A DNA stretch of 64,000 nucleotides from positions 15,796,374 to 15,860,373 of the forward strand of contig NW_019211457.1 of NCBI RefSeq assembly GCF_002443255.2. Direction: 5' to 3'. The translations under genes were made by a program, and so were the position numbers. Of the stretch, positions 13,099-26,700 are shown piece after piece. The notes below the pieces were generated by a model, which made no database searches, was not told where the DNA came from, and saw only the letters and a program-made list of their open reading frames with translations. The stretch is from Varroa destructor. Its lineage: Eukaryota; Arthropoda; Arachnida; Mesostigmata; Varroidae. The stretch's first letter is position 1. Each line of letters starts with the position of its first letter.

Positions 13099-15300
13099 GG
13101 TTAGATTCGTCGGAAGCTGGCTTCGAGCATTTCACACGATCGGCGGGAGTCGATGGTCCCGCGATGGCTGGTTGGTTCGTTAGTATTTTTTTTTCGTGGG
13201 CAGACCGTCGCTGCAATTGCGACCAAATCTTTGTTCTTGTCGTTGTGCTTATTCCGGTTGTGTTTATCCTGATTCTCGTTCTCCTCGCAATCGCTGTCCC
13301 TGGTTTGTTCTTGACGTCTCGATCTCGCTCCAGCGCAGGTGCCGCTGTAAAGCCTTTTTTGCTGTCAAACCAACAATCGTTTCCGGTGGCGATCGGTAAT
13401 CTCTTCGTTCGATATTGAGAGGTCCTAACAGTTCCCGGTGCAGTTAATCTGCTAACAGGACCGGTAATAGCAGTCGTGAGATAACAGGAGCCTCGAATGC
13501 CCCTGTAGTCGCTGCTGTATCTGCCTATGCAACTGCTAACTGCAACTCTAATTCGTAACGCTGCTGATGTTGCCGCCACCTCTGCACGCGCCGTACAAAC
13601 ACGAACTGTTCCTGGCAGGTTGTCCGTGTTGATCGGAGGGGGTTCCGATGGCGTACCCTGTAAGACAGATCGTGAGTACTTAGGTCGGATTTAGCCTGGA
13701 CTGCCCGCAGCGACGACTGGTATTACGTGACTTAACGCACGTTCGCAGCGCGTTAGCTAGTTAACTAAGCTAGTTGGTAAAACTGGATAAGGAGCTGCGG
13801 CCGCGACTTAACTGTTGCCGCTCTTGCTGGCGGCTTCGCGTCGACTTGCAGCTTTACCGCAGTTGCGTCGGCTTTGCTGGCGCTGCTTCTGCAGTTTGAT
13901 TCGGCTCGATTTGGTTCGCTTACGCTCAGCACAATATAGCAGCAGCACCGCACATCCACGACGACACCAACTCGCAACGTCGTCCTCTACGGCAGAACGC
14001 TGTTTCGGCTGAAACCGCTGCTTGTACGGCCAACTAACCGCGATGGCGTTCCGTGCGGCGGCGGCGGCGGCGTCGGCGGCGACGACGACGACGACGGTAA
14101 TAGTTGTTACTGCCACTGCAGACTGCTGTGGACAGAATCGCTGCCACTGGCTGAGGGCTGCCCGCTGTTTGTTTGGCCTATCAGCTCCTACTGTTCCAGG
14201 CTGGTCGGCTGACGGCACAGGCTGGAGGCGACGGGAAAAATTCAATGCAAAAATCCAATCGCTTGAGACACTGAATAGAAAAAAACGGAACACTGGTACG
14301 GTACAGGGCACACAGCACAGTAACACACCACCTACGCAAAACACAATAGCTCGCTGGCTGACCCGAATGGCACCACAGTCGCTCAACTAGATAATTTCTA
14401 TTTTTTGCTGGCGTTTTCGTCGTCACCCGATTAAGCCACTACAACAAATCAACACCATTGCGGGTTCACTGAAGGATACCAGCGAGCGAGAACCGCCACG
14501 GCGGTCGATGACGGGTGTTTCAACTGAACCAAATCAAGCTGTTCCTCCGCCAAAAACTTAGTGATTTGACGATGTATCCAATAGATAGATGTTGATGTTG
14601 TGCACAAACGATCACCAGCAATCTTTTTCCCTCGGCTGCTCTAGATACATTGATATCACTGATAGCCGCCGTATTGCTTGTTGCAGTCGCTTCTCGTTGT
14701 ACGGCTGGCGGATGCGGTACGTCAAGGTGATGTTGTGAGTGGGCTCGTGCAAGGGTCCGCAAAAGACACGGATTTGCACAGCGCTAAACTAACTATGCGA
14801 CCCTACGACTTCTTGGGCTTCGTTTCGACGAAGCCAATTCGTTCGGCGAGTCTCACCAATTGCCAACAACCATCTGATGATACACGGTACAATAGACATG
14901 CAAGCAATGGCTTGTGCAAGCAAATACCGATCGTTTTCTTCATCTAGAACCTCAACCAGCTTCCGTTGCTCGGTTGATTCGCTCAGGATCGCTTGCTTGC
15001 TTGCTTGGTCGCTCACTCACTCAGTCAGTCGGTCAGTCAGTCGTCGTTTCTCTTGTGTCTGTGTAGCAAGACGAAAGTGGTCTAAAGCCCAGAAGGCAGA
15101 CTGCTGCTGTTACTGCTGCTGCTAGTTGTAGCAGCGGTAATAGCTAGCTACTCGCTCATACAGGCAGATCTACGCTCAAGGCGAGCTTCGTCGTCGTCAT
15201 CGACGATGTTGTGGAGATGGAAGCGGGCGATCCGCCAGATCAGCAAACTTGCCACCGCTATTTAGCTGAGCGCGCCACCGCACAGAGGATCGTGCGCCTA
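13099..15300. promoter_or_regulatory. GC-rich CNOT3 promoter / 5'UTR zone
   Basis: Directly upstream of the CNOT3 ATG, base composition rises sharply, with many CpG steps and CAG/CTG, GCG and GAC triplet runs (14050-14097; 15100-15125) and TCAG/CTTG tetramer runs (14989-15043). Long open frames occur on both strands (13091-13579 and 13808-14386, minus), but they lack ATG starts and look like a by-product of composition. I infer that this holds the CNOT3 transcription start and 5'UTR, possibly a bidirectional promoter; no exact start site can be read. Confidence 0.5.
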
Positions 15301-18300
15301 GAGCTTGTGGCTTGTGTTTTTATATATTTTTATATAAATTTGTATAAGCTTACACATTTTATAAATACATATATTTTATCTGTATAACACAGCAGTATGT
15401 AATGGAATAGGTTTATATGAGTGTGACAGATTACATAGCAAATAGGAAAAAAAAGTTTTTTTTTTTTGTTTTGAAATAAGAATAATTTTGCGTTCAAGCT
15501 TATCCTTTGCTAGCATTTTGTTGTAGTTTAGTAGAGTAGTTTTTAGTCAGTTACCGGTGAGGCGTCTGATCTGAATCGACCCGGACTGTGGGTCACTTGA
15601 AATCGGGCGATATTCACAAAGGTCAACGTGGCTCAAATTACTTAGCTCGTCCAAGTTGGACGCTCCGACATTACCCATAAAAAAAATAATTATTCAAATC
15701 TACAACTACAAAGGTATGTTGTAAATGTTTGGTATACGTTAATGCTATAATTAATGAGAGTTATATACTTTGCCTTTATTTAAAATTTGGTAATCCAACG
15801 TCTTCTTCGTTTAACGAATCAAGAAGTGTGTTGGATGTCACGTTGTTCAACAATTAATTTTCTTGTAAAGGCATTCACGAAACGATATGTTTCACGCATA
15901 TTCAGGCAATTATTCCGGCCGAAGTAGTGCTTTGGGGCAGTAATATATGTAAAACCCAAGGTATTTTTCCCCAAGCTCCATCCATAAGTTTTGTTGAATC
16001 AATAGATTGTTTAAAGCATGAATGCATAACCCACTTGCGTTTGCACATCTCATCGTTGAAAACTATTCTAGAAAAGGCTTAAATCTTTAACTCTTAAGTA
16101 AGAATTATAGACTGCCCACTTCTCCATTCGTCAGTGCATTGTCAGTATCTTCCTGTTGTTTAATAACTACTAGCTACAGATGAAGTATAAAATAATTAAT
16201 TTTTTAATTACCGATACGCCATAGCTGTTATTTACAGTGCGAAACTGTTTTTTTTCGTTTTTGCTTCGTTCTTACTTCTTAAAATTCGTTATGTCTACTG
16301 ACTTGGCTAGATAAATTACTGAAGGGATTTGGTAGGCCTGACATATTGAAAATATCATATTTAGTTTTACTTTCGATCGAGTCCAATCAATCCACTTAAA
16401 ACATATCGCTTCTAAATTTACGTGTCTATCGGTTAAAGGCCACCTGGCAACATTCGAAACGCGACACGTCGTGTTTTTCATCACGGTCGAGGGTTCTGTT
16501 ACTGTCCTATGCAAAACCGTGCGAAACTTCTAACATTGAACTTTAAAGTTTATCTGTGTATTACTAAGCCAGCATTAGTGACCTTTGTGAATTAATCTTG
16601 TGTTTGTTCTGGGTAATGACAAAAGTTCTGGCAGTATTTGCTGTACCCACATATGCATAGGTAGAAAATGCATTTCTTATACTTCGCAAATTCAGTTCCA
16701 CAAAAAACGCAATGTTTAAATGTCGGGGGGGGGGGGCTTTTTCTGGTATCTCAAACCGTGCAAGATTTTTTCGTGACAAATATGTGTAGAGTTAACGTTA
16801 AAAATGTGTGATGCTTGCAATATTGTTATAAATGTTTTTACTGTTCAAATATAAATTAAATATTTCTTGTTCTTCTGCGTCCTCAAACTTTTCACTGGCT
16901 TTTATATGTATTACTGTGTTTTAGGAAATTATTGAAAAACATTCCGCCTCAACACTTCTAGCCGCTTTACTCAACCCCTGTCCAAAATCACAAAGTCAAT
17001 CATCCAGCAAAAGTATCCTGCACAAATTTGCTAATAAAAGTCGCTTTTCGATGATCAAAGCCTACCCAAAGGTGGATTTCGAAGCGCTCAACTTAAAACT
17101 CAATGTTTTATTGCTTTATTGTTTAAGCTATCAAAGTTTTATTGCTGTGAGACTCACTGGGTGCCTGTTATTGAAATTTATAGAATCGGCGTATTTGTCT
17201 GGTTTAGTTGTTTTGGCAAACGATGACAAACACCTTAAGCGACATGGCGACCTCTCCAGGTTGCTGAAAGTTCAAAATCAGATTTTTGTGAGACAGCATT
17301 AAAAAATTGTATGTGGACGAACACAGAAAGGCCTCGTAGACAATTCAATATAAATAGACAATATCTTTATCTTCAAATAAATTTTGATTTTTTAAACAAA
17401 AAATAAATTAAACTAAATAACATAAACTAGTGACGACGAGACACGCGAACAGCACACCTTTGCGCGAGGCGCACTTCTAATTTGCGCGCCACTTTTTTTG
17501 GCCGAAACCAAACGCTTACAAACTCACACAACGATCGCAGCGCCGTCTCGTACATCTCTGTCTTTGTCGATTTGCTGCGAATCGCTGCTCCCTTTCCCTC
17601 GTTCACTTTATATCTCAGTTCCCTTCATGCAGCACTGTCGCATGTCTGGCGAAAAGACGACGGCTTGCAGTTGGTCTCAATCGGTTGGTGGCCGTTGTTT
17701 TTGGAGTGGGCACACCAATAGGAAAACAAGCGCAAGCACTCAATTGCAGTTCTTAAACCCAAGGAGTGAGCTAGCGAGTGTACGAAACAGTAACAGCAGC
17801 GTCGTGGCAAGCGACAGTATCGAAACTGTGTGCGTTAAATTGCTCCTTTCGATCAAGCTCGCTACAACGAATCGTTATCGCGTATTTCCAATAAGTTTGA
17901 GACGACGGCAACGCTAGAGACGTAACTCCTTTGCCTGTCCGGTTTTACTTGCGGCCAAAAATTGTTAATCCAGGCGACGGTCTGACGATTGAATTGTGTT
18001 CGGTGGTCAGGTCGTAGAAAGTCTAGTTTTTAAGACGGTGTTTTTGGTGTTGGTTATTTTGCTGTTAACCGTAATTACAATAAAGTGTAGTGGCAGTAAG
18101 AGTTCTGCTGGGCTGAGGCGGCGACGAATGCTAGCTTTCGACAAAGGCCGAGGGTAGCGTTATTGGGATCGCTGCGGTGCACGTCGCCATAGGTCTGAAT
18201 GGAACTTTGTATGGCTGGCGGTAGCAGAAGTTCGATTTAGACGCGCAGCTACTGTATAACTGTAAATACGGAGTTGGCTAGCGAGTTGCAGTAACGCAAA

Positions 18301-20762
18301 TAACTAATTGCTTCGTCTTTCCGTTAGCATTGTCCCAGCTGGCTTTCGACCCCGGTCAGCCTTTTGTGGTGTTTGTGTTGTAGTTCGTCTCAGTATCACG
18401 TATCAGCTCACGTATCGGACTCTGTCGTACATCAAAGCCAGTTGTGTTACGTCATCGGTTTTTCGTTTGTCAGTATCACAGGAGGATCTTGCTTGCAGTT
18501 ACAAGTAGTATTGATAAAAAAAGGTGGGTGTATGGTAATTGTGTAACCTTGTGAATAATATTTGGATTTACGGGAGCGTACTAATCAATCCAGAAAATTA
18601 TACTGTTTGTCTGTGTAGCCGTTTATTATTGTATCTTTCAGGCTGTAGTCCAGCTATAGAAGGCCCTCATTTTTTTATAATCAAATCTGCAAGGCTTTTA
18701 GAACAGTTGCTGGCGACGGGTTGTAGCCACAAATGAAAATATGGCAATTATTCTATTTTAAAAATGAACTAATGAGCAAGAAGGTAAGAACTGCCCAATA
18801 GCCTACCGGCGCTTGTTCAGCGGCGTTAGTTTCCGAGGCCATGAACAGCCCTAAGCGTCATAAGCACGCTGATTTAAAATAAAGCATGTTTTTTTTGACA
18901 AAAAAAGACAGGGTTTCAAATGTCAATTTTATTAGAATATGTCGTATGCGTTTCTAATTATATGTAAACTAATTAGCCTAAAAATTAGTCTAAATGCTTA
19001 TTTACGAAATTCTGCTTTCGTGAGTAGAATATCATCGAATATTCTACTGCTGGATATGGGACAATTTCAATTTTTTTCCTATAGTATTATAAATCCGATT
19101 TAATCATTTAGAGTCAAAGGCGAGAGTCAAAATATTAAAAAAATGCCCGATCATGAACTCTGATCGCTAGGTGTAATGGTAGCGAATGTATTAGATATTT
19201 ACTTGTGAAATCTGACAAAATACAAAAGCATTCTGATCCGGTATTTTCATCGCACTGGTTTGAAAGCAACGAGGCGAGACTGTTTTGAAAGCGTCTGTCT
19301 GCTTCTACTTTATAATATATAATACTGCATACATGTATCTAATATTTGATTTTACATCTCTGTGTACCTTTGAACGTACGAATTTCTGATACTTTTGTGT
19401 GTATCATTATATATCATTGAAGAAATCATCAAGATCTCATCGTTGGTCATACATGTATGCAAGAGGCAACTGAAGGAAGTTAAAATACGTATTTTGTGAG
19501 TAAAGCAAAGTTTACCGCAGAAAAAGCATCACATGTCTATTGTTCTAGCTTCAGGCCCATCATAACATACGAAGCTGCCAGCTAACAGAATTGATAGATA
19601 CGACATGAAACATAAGACGGTATTAACACAACGCCGTCTGACGATGTTATGTGATGACAATGTATGCACTACGTCTTGATAGCTTGCGATTTTAGCACGT
19701 CACATATTGGTTATCGTCCAAGTGTGAATTAACGCCGGAAAGGTGCGCTTGGCAGAACATGGAGAGTATGTAAATTATTTTTGTAGTGCACTTAGACGCG
19801 TTTTTGGCAATTTTAAAATACCCGAATTTAAGGACAGATGAGCTGTAGTATTGTAATACTGACATGTATGATATATTATTTAGTTTTCTCTATTTAAAGT
19901 ATAAAGCATTTATTCCTTGTGGTAATTACGATCTTTTAAGGAATATTCACATCTTCGCCGAAGTTGCTGATGAATCAGTGTGACAGCTTTCTTATAGTAC
20001 ACACAAATTAATATTAAATGTGAACATTCAGTAATACTGTAGGTTGATAGAAACATGTCGCTGCCGAAATTTGATATGTAGAAAAAGCTTAAAATCCGAT
20101 AAGCTAATATATCTTAATATTTTGCTCGGACTCTTTGTTATCGGATTTGTTTTAATTATTATTATTTTATATATATATATATATATAATATAATTAATAA
20201 TTAATTAAAAAATATTATTAATAATAACCCACAATCACTGCAGTGATTCGCTCGCAATATTTGCTCGTATTTTATTATTATGCTTAGTAGAAAATGTAGA
20301 TTCATATGTTCAAAGATTGCTGAAGTCTCCTTTTAGCACAGAGGTAGATGTGTGTATAATATATTGACTCACTGATCAGAATAAATATTACTAAAGAAGA
20401 AGTTTCCCGTATTACTGCTTATTCTCTACTACTAAAACATTTAAAGTTCTAAAGGTTTTAATTACTTAACGCCAGTTGAACCCATTCCGAATCAGTACCC
20501 TTGCTCCACGATATTTCGTTGCGTTTGACCTCATATTCTCTGTATCCTTCTCCCTTATCACTCCTCACCTTCTTAAAAAGTCACTCTAATTAGGTGTACC
20601 AAATTCTCATTATGATCATCTGTTTTCTGTATTGCAGGCACATACATAAGAATCTTGTAAGGTAGCCGGCGCCTTCCGGAGTTGGGCGCCCGAATTCTTT
20701 CCAATTTGTTTTTACAACCAAAGTGCTAAGAGAGCATAAGCTAGTACAGATCTAAACAGAGA
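15301..20762. other. AT-rich spacer between CNOT3 and POLDIP3
   Basis: No coding exon was recognised. The interval includes a run of 12 G at 16725-16736, a (TA)n/AT-rich patch near 20168-20225, and a more GC-rich island at 17.4-18.5 kb that could hold a 5' untranslated exon or promoter for the plus-strand gene starting at 20763. TTGCAG at about 20638 is a plausible acceptor for that gene's first coding exon. Confidence 0.5.
16725..16736. repeat. Poly-G run (12 bases)
   Basis: Twelve consecutive G in spacer DNA. Such runs can form G-quadruplex-type structures and are prone to sequencing length errors. Confidence 0.95.
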
Positions 20763-23700
20763 ATGGCTCTCCCAAAAGGTATTCGAGCCCGTGGTGGCGC
20801 AACGAATGGAGCATCTGGAGGCGCCCGAGGCGGCAGCGTTAGAGATGCTCGTGACGTCATTCGGGGCAGGGAACAAAGGCCTCCAAATCGGGGCTCTGGG
20901 CTCGGCCCCCGCATTTTGAAAACATCTCAGGGTCTTGTCACAAACAAAAAAGTGAAGGCGATCAGCACAGCCCAACTAAAAAACAGGTAATTAGTTGTTA
21001 CTGGTTGGTTTTTAGTAGTTGCTGGTTCTAACCTTACAATCGTTGCTTGACGACCATAATTGAGTCAATAATTACTGATTATCCTGAGCCTTATGCATTT
21101 TCTTATCTAGTGTAATCTGTTTGTGAAATAGTTAGACCGTTTGAGTGCTGCAATCAGTTCTATTGTCGTTAAGGATTTCTGGCTGGCGACTCTTCCGGTA
21201 ATCGAAATGAGGGTGTGGGTACGTTTGATTTTAAACATAGTCTACATGGCGTGTCCCTAAGTTCTGTAGTATTACATTATTACGAAAACAATTAGATATT
21301 GCCGATGTAGAATATTCACGGCTTTGGGTCGCTCACGAAATCACTATGCATACCTTAAGAGATTGCATATCCTATACAGTGTATGTAATTTCGGCTTTGG
21401 GTTCAATTTCTTGTTGTAGACAAACTGCTTCGAAAAAAACAGCAGTCACCCTGACTAATTCAGGCCGGCCTCTCAGTTTGGGTCGGCTTCCCAGCTCGAA
21501 AGTTGCCGTCGGCGCAACGATCCGAAAGAGCGCCGTAATCAACAGCAACCCAATGCTACAGGTTAGTAAGGTTAAATTTCCCTAATTTAATAAACCTTTC
21601 GTGCTCGTGACTAATCTTGAGGGTTATTGGCTAGCTATATATATATATAAAATCTGTGCGCAGTGTAAGATAAAATCTAAATTCTTCCTCAAGAATCCCT
21701 CAAGAGGATGTTTCCCCATGTTTCCTGCGCGCGGATTGCCAGTGGAAATGGGTAAATAATGGATAACAAAATTAATTAGCTATCTGATACGAGTTACGAA
21801 AATGAGATAAATTGTTGCCGTGACCGTGTCTATTGCGCCAATATTTTTGGTAGCTCCTCATATATATATATATATCATATATATCTGTTGATAGCCCATT
21901 GATTAACAGGATAGTCCGTCATATGACTCAAAGACCGATACCGTGGAATTTGTGGCGGAAATAAGTTCTGTATCAACTTCTCGGCCACATTCTCTATATA
22001 CACCATTAATTAGTGTTTCAAGGCACAAACCAATTGCTATAACGGTCTGGATGTAATTGTGTGGGTGCGTATTTTTAAATGTTTGCTGTGCAAATGTCTT
22101 TTCTCGATTAGGCAAACTGATAATGCTTGGACAGCAGTCCATGTGCCTAAAGTTATTCTTCGAATCAACATCTATCTATTGTTTTATGTGATCTTCACTC
22201 GGCGTGAGATTATTGCTATTGTCGTCGTTGTTGCTGTCTTTTTGTTGTTGTTGTTGTTGCTGTGGGCACTGGTGATGTTGGTGCTGGTGAAGGGAGCTGT
22301 CGTAACCGGGTTGTCATTGCCTTGTTGTTAGCGTGCCAGAGAACTTCTATCATCATATTTGAGTTATGTACTCTAATTTCTTTTCGTTTGTTGTTTGCGA
22401 CGCTCTCTTGAGAACATCAAAATTTTGACTTTTATCAATGCAATTGGGGTCTTCTTTCTTGCCATAACTCTGTTTATCGCCATGATATTTAGTGATTGCT
22501 GTTACGCAACTAGCTGTTTTGTGGTAACTGACAAACAACAATGCGTATTTCGTTCAAATCAAGCTAAGTCGTTCCAAATCTTGATTTTCTCAAGTGTCCA
22601 TTCGTGTCGACCAAGGTCAGTTCCGTCTTCGTGTCTCACTCCCGCTGTACATTTTTCTTTTGTTTCTCTGATTTAATCGTCTGTTCTCAATTAGTTTTTC
22701 GTTTTTGTTCTTGTTCTTGTTGTTTGCTCTCTTCTATCGCTGTCTCTCTCCCGGGGCGTGTTTCCCGTTCGAACCGTTCATAGAGCGTCCTCTGCGTACT
22801 CTTGCCGATGGACTCGAGGACCGTCGGGGACAACAGCATCAGCAACAACAACAACAACAACAGCAGCAGCAGCAACAGCAGCGATCTTACGAATAGCAAC
22901 GTCTTGTCAGGCAAAAGTTTGCCCCACACGCTTCCGAACGACTTCCAACAACAAAGGCAGGATGTCAACAAAAATAGCGTCGCTGGTCAAATGAACGATC
23001 CGCATGTGCATGATGGGAAAGAGGGCGCATTCCGCCAAGAGGAATTCGATCGGATTCGTTTGTCGTTGGAAGATGAGAATTTTGTCGATGGAGAAGTTGA
23101 TCGGAATTCAGTAGCAGCAGCGGCTGGAGAAACAAAACTTCATCAGCAGGATGAGACTGGCACTGATAAAGGTCAACGAGAGATATTAAGAAAAAAAGAG
23201 CTGAACTCAGTTGACGTAATTGAGAAAGCCACTGGAGATTTGAGATCAGCTAATACAAATACAGGGACACCGACCATTGCGGACGACGTTGACCTGCTAG
23301 CACAGACTGATGAGAACAGTGAGGTTCATGTCGATAATGAGCAGATTCCAGGTGGGACGCCAGCTTCATCATCAATGCCAGATACCGTGCGCTCTTCTGT
23401 ACCGAAACGTTTAGGCAACTTGCTATTAAAGAAAGGAGTGAACTTCGATGAAGCTAAAAGCGAGTTTAGCGTTATCGTTGAAGGATATGAGCGTGAAAGC
23501 GACTGGGAGGACATTTCATCGGACAATAAAGATTTGGGCTCAGGCCTAGACGACTTCAAGTTACCAAGCACATGTCAAATCCTAAAAGCGCCAAGTGGAA
23601 GCACTGTCTACCTGATTGGCACGGCGCATTTCTCTCGGAAGTCTCAAAATGACGTACGACGGGTAATCCGCAGTGTAAAACCTGAACGTGTGGTAGTCGA

Positions 23701-26700
23701 ACTGTGCAAACAACGCATGCATATTCTTACTCTTGACGAAAAGTTGCTCCTTAGCGAAGCTTCGAAGCTGAGCATGACTACGATCCGCGAGACCATCCGC
23801 AAGATGGGCATTTTACAGGGCTCAATGTTCCTACTAATGATGCAGCTATCGGCGCACCTCGCAAATAAGCTGGAAATGGCCCCCGGAGGCGAGTTTCGCG
23901 TCGCCTATCAGGAAGCTGAGCGTCTGCCCATGTGCCGGGTGTACCTTGCCGATCGCGAGCTTAACATAACACTATGGCGAACTTGGGCCAACCTGGGAGT
24001 TTGTCAGCGTATCCGGATCATCTGGAATTTAATCACCAGCACCGAGGACATGACTATTGAGGATGTCGAACGCTGTAAGGAAAAAGACATGCTCGAACAG
24101 CTGCTTGGCGAACTGTGCACTGACTACCCAGAGATGTCGAAAGTGATCCTTACCGAACGTGATCACTATTTGTGCCGCTCGCTGTATGATGCGGCGATGG
24201 TGCCGCCAACTCCGGTAACTGTTGTGGCCGTAGTCGGTATTGGTCACCAACGAGGTATCATAGAGAATTGGTCGCGAGCGGCAGACATCGACTCGCAGAA
24301 GTTACTAGTCGTGCCGCCGGCGCCATTAACAGTTCGTATTACAGGACGGCTGCTCCGAGTGGGCATGTGGGCAGCAGTCGGGTTCACCGTGTACAAACTA
24401 ATGCCACACGCTCTCAAGGCGTGCTTGGCGCGTGGAATTGAAAAAGGCATAGAGAGAAGTTTTAAAGGAGTGACATATATGCAGAAAACCGTCAGCAATA
24501 ACGTAACTTTGTAATAATCAGGCTACCAGGGTCTTCAGGGCAGGGCGGAGGTGACCGGGCGAGCGGTTGCAGAAGAAGAACCTGGGACTACCGTCGGTAA
24601 ATATGTTGGGTCCTATTAGGGTATCTATATCGTTCGGAGGTGTTCCCTCGGGGAAATACTACCGAAGCTGGTATCGTGACCCATAGCACGTGTATGCTCG
24701 CGTTTTGGTCGTAGAGCCACCGTTATACGGCATGATGACATTGATCTTTTTCATTCCCAGTCTCCCTGCCTTGTTTGTTATTGAATGGGTTGTTTGTTAT
24801 TTAACAAAATTACATAGAGATTGAAGCATTTGGTTACAGTGTATTCGGATTATGACCTGTAACGGTAAAGTGGAAGTTTTATGTGTAAACGTGTATGGAA
24901 TGAATAGAAAGTATTATTCGTCAGTAAGCGATGTTGTCAATCTAAGACACAATAAGTCGGTGAGGTTGTAAACGAACAAAAAGGGAAATCGTTCGCGTCC
25001 ATTCCTACAAACGTGTCTCGACACGGACCTTCATGGAAACGATCCTTTTATTAACTATCCTGGTGTTAATTGGCACGGTTTGCGACATAGGAACGGATGA
25101 TTTTCAAATGTCTACTAGTTCTGTCATATCAGCGTTGATATGAGGGCGGCGTTACGCTTTTTTAATAATTATGTGTAGATATACGTATATATTTGCTTGT
25201 TTTTGGAAAGCTAATTGTGCTGATGTCCTCGAATCGTCCGTGCGTAGAAACTTGATTCTAACAAAAGAATGAATATTTGGAGGTATACTAAAAAACATCT
25301 ATACTTATCATCAATGGAAGCATTAATTATTAACAAGATACGATGTAATTTCTCATTATATATAGAATACACATGATGCAAGTTATGTGCGTAGGGTGCT
25401 GTCTGAGTTAAAAAGCAATAGTCGGAGGGGTCAGGTAGGGTGGCGTGTTCCGAGTGAGGAATTGTTTGATTTAAGTTTGTCTAAAGGAGAACGAAAGCTA
25501 GCGAGCGGCCTAGGTATGAAACGTAAATGTTTGTCAATTGTTAATTTCGGCAGAAGCAGCAAACACGTTATGGTTTACGATATTAAATACGTCTGGATGA
25601 AGGCGGGTATTAATATAAATAATGAATGGCTTGTTATTAAAAGTATAAATAAAATTGCTATATTCAGTAAAGAAAAAATTTTCTTTTCTGAACATGCTTC
25701 ACACCATACCACATCTGTTGTGCAAAGCTATATAGCAGAAACAACGTCTCAGTTACCTATTTCAAGAACAAAATAAGCAGTTTTTGTTCTTAGTGAAAGT
25801 GGATTTAGTGAATTTGGTAAAAGGGTGTTCCTGTCAACTGGCTATTTTTTAAAACGAAGGTCTCGGGACGACAAATTAAGTTATTATATATAAGGCTTCA
25901 GATATAACCGAGGTGACATTAAACACCACTATAAAGCTGTCTTTTCCACGGGCAGCGTAATGATTCACGGAGTGCGTCCGTGAATCACTACACTTACCGT
26001 AGATTAAGAACTCTGGGGTGTAGCTTTGAGAAGTTTCTTTCAATGTCTGAGAGAATGCTATTTAGTGATTTGGCTTGCAATGAAGAGTACTAGAGCGCTT
26101 CCTTGTCTCTTCGTCAATGCTAAGATTTCTGTGGAGAAGGTCTGAGGATACTTTACATAATAACATCAATCTAATCAAAAATAATGGCATACCGCTTTTG
26201 AATACAGCCCATATTGAGGATAACTTGCGGAAACGTCTATTCAACTTAGTCATAAAAAAATTCGTCGATATATCTCTAATCGTCTGTTGTGTGTTGTTGT
26301 TTTATGTGATCGCCTTATTGTCGTTGCCACTACAGAATGCCATCTTGGATATCGCCGGCGCACTAGCCAAACAGAGGCGTCAAACGGCTCAACCCATCAA
26401 GCGACCGCAGTTCACCAAGGTAAACACAGGGAACAATATGAATCAGAGAATAATAATTAAAACGCACAATAACAATAAAGCGAACCTATTTTGCTTCGAG
26501 GAAATATTAGATTACGCTAAAGTATGCTAATATACTTCATGAGATATTTTCAAATGGTTAACACCAATTTTGAAGGACTTGGCCAAATAGTAATAAACAA
26601 CACGTATTACTGGATCTTGTTGCAGTCGGTTCGCCCGACGCGAGCCGTCAACCGTGACGCCGACGTGATGGACGTGGACATGGATCATCGAGGATCTGTC

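Noticed and set aside
13091..13579. 162-codon minus-strand frame ending over the CNOT3 start codon
   Set aside because: It begins at GTG and contains no ATG, so it cannot be an ordinary upstream ORF; composition of a GC-rich 5'UTR explains it.
14043..14097. ATG exon MAFRAAAAAASAATTTTT followed by a GTAATA donor
   Set aside because: It is a pure triplet-repeat translation with no conserved residues; too little to call an exon.
13808..14386. 192-codon minus-strand frame, the second longest in the window
   Set aside because: It starts at TTG, and the low-complexity Val/Ala runs come from a GCG/GAC triplet repeat. The opposite strand is equally open (14022-14390), which points to triplet repeats rather than a protein.
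19155..19230. tRNA-like A-box string (GGTGTAATGGTAGC)
   Set aside because: No matching B-box, anticodon stem or acceptor stem follows at the right distance.
25387..25776. 129-codon plus-strand frame in POLDIP3 intron 2
   Set aside because: GTG start, no recognisable motif, and composition of the surrounding intron.
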